A stretch of DNA of 5,814 nucleotides, from contig NYTN01000012.1 of the NCBI GenBank assembly GCA_002683515.1, positions 25,428-31,241 on the forward strand, written 5' to 3'. This stretch comes from Rhodobiaceae bacterium (GTDB lineage: Bacteria; Pseudomonadota; Alphaproteobacteria; RS24). Positions 5,242 to 5,814 of the stretch are shown here, piece by piece (the stretch's first letter is position 1; each line of letters opens with the position of its first letter). The notes beneath the pieces are model-generated. The model saw only the letters and a list, made by a program, of their open reading frames with translations, had not been told where the DNA came from and searched no databases. A program made the position numbers and the translations under genes.

Positions 5242-5814
5242 ATGACCAACTTTACAACAGATTTTGACGGTACCGGCAAAGTATCAGGTGCATCCTCTGA
5301 GCATGGTTTAAACGGCTACGCCATAACCCCGCTCTATGACATGCATTTGCAGTTGGGCGCAAAAATGGTTCCTTTTGCCGGATATGAGATGCCTGTCCAA
5401 TATGGATTAGGTGTTATGGGCGAACACCTCCACACACGCGAAAAAGCAGGCTTGTTTGATGTCTCCCATATGGGGCAAGCGCAGTTATTTCCTGAAGACC
5501 CGGATAGCGATGTTGCTCCTGTTTTCGAGGCGCTCGTTCCCGGCGGTATAATATCCTTAAAAGAGAGTGGTATTCGTTACACGCAACTAACAAATCAAGA
5601 TGGCGGGATACTTGACGATTTGATGGTTACTCGTTTCGGCAACACCCTCTGGTTGGTTGTGAACGCCGCTTGTAAAAATGATGACTTTGCTCATATCGCC
5701 CAGTCGCTTGTCGGTAAAGCAAGACTATCTGTCGAAAATCGCGCGCTCTTGGCCTTGCAAGGGCCGTTGGCAGAAGCAGTCCTGAAAGAGCATTTACCTG
5801 CCGCGGCGGATTTG
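5242..5814 (+). CDS. gcvT: Glycine cleavage system T protein, aminomethyltransferase (3' end cut by window edge)
   Basis: The first 191 codons of GcvT, which takes the aminomethyl group from lipoylated H protein and, with tetrahydrofolate, yields methylene-tetrahydrofolate and ammonia. Family blocks run in order: TPLYDMHLQLGAKMVPFAGY (29-48), EMPVQYG (49-55), HLHTREKAGLFDVSHMGQ (62-79), YTQLTNQDGGILDDLMVTR (113-131), with the folate-site aspartate among D125/D126, and LALQGP (170-175). Family length is about 365-400 residues, so about half is missing. TPLYD normally comes a few residues after the start; here ATG 5242 puts it at residue 29, and no closer in-frame ATG, GTG or TTG precedes it. 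ATG 5197 would add 15 more residues. Neither start has a well-spaced Shine-Dalgarno sequence. The gene sits behind a tandem glycine riboswitch, its usual regulator. gcvH and gcvP presumably follow outside the window. Confidence 0.96.
   Translation, partial: MTNFTTDFDGTGKVSGASSEHGLNGYAITPLYDMHLQLGAKMVPFAGYEMPVQYGLGVMGEHLHTREKAGLFDVSHMGQAQLFPEDPDSDVAPVFEALVPGGIISLKESGIRYTQLTNQDGGILDDLMVTRFGNTLWLVVNAACKNDDFAHIAQSLVGKARLSVENRALLALQGPLAEAVLKEHLPAAADL

Noticed and set aside
1..5814. A previously undescribed multi-gene system
   Set aside because: Apart from one small lipoprotein, every gene belongs to a known family in a familiar chromosomal arrangement; no mobile, defence, CRISPR or biosynthetic cluster signature was found.

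Overview
The window reads as a stretch of ordinary chromosome from an alphaproteobacterium. The evidence is gene content and order: a YqgE/AlgH protein, a stand-alone DsbD-N-like periplasmic protein, a Prx5-type peroxiredoxin, then rnhA, thrB and ispH on the opposite strand. To my recollection this block is conserved across many Alphaproteobacteria. The kinase-fold (APH-type) ThrB and the wording of several motifs fit the same group. Base composition is moderate to AT-leaning, so a marine or low-GC lineage is possible, but genus cannot be read from this sequence.

Layout: (1) 1-195, minus strand, the first 65 codons of a yqgE/algH gene that runs off the left edge. (2) A divergent promoter region of about 70 bp, then a secreted DsbD-N-domain protein (264-1175, +) and a peroxiredoxin (1242-1727, +). 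(3) A 15-bp convergent junction, then a minus-strand operon transcribed ispH > thrB > rnhA (4138 down to 1743). thrB and rnhA overlap by 4 bp, and ispH and thrB are 21 bp apart. (4) A second divergent region, then a small lipoprotein of no recognised function (4332-4862, +). (5) A promoter at 4896-4924, a complete tandem glycine riboswitch (aptamer I about 4939-5023, aptamer II about 5029-5158), a leader of about 80 nt, and gcvT (from 5242, +), cut by the right edge after 191 codons.

How the parts work together: the riboswitch senses glycine and controls gcvT, the aminomethyltransferase of the glycine cleavage system. The minus-strand operon groups three housekeeping enzymes of unrelated pathways: the last step of the MEP isoprenoid pathway, homoserine phosphorylation for threonine, and removal of RNA from RNA:DNA hybrids. 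The DsbD-N-like protein and the peroxiredoxin are both thiol-redox proteins, one periplasmic and one cytosolic.

I found no mobile element, CRISPR array, tRNA, rRNA, defence system or clearly novel multi-gene system. The points most worth a second look are the gcvT leader (no visible terminator, a four-codon upstream ORF overlapping an in-frame ATG, and an ambiguous gcvT start), the orphan DsbD-N protein beside AlgH and peroxiredoxin, the uncharacterised lipoprotein, and two mutually exclusive RNA hairpins near the end of the peroxiredoxin gene.
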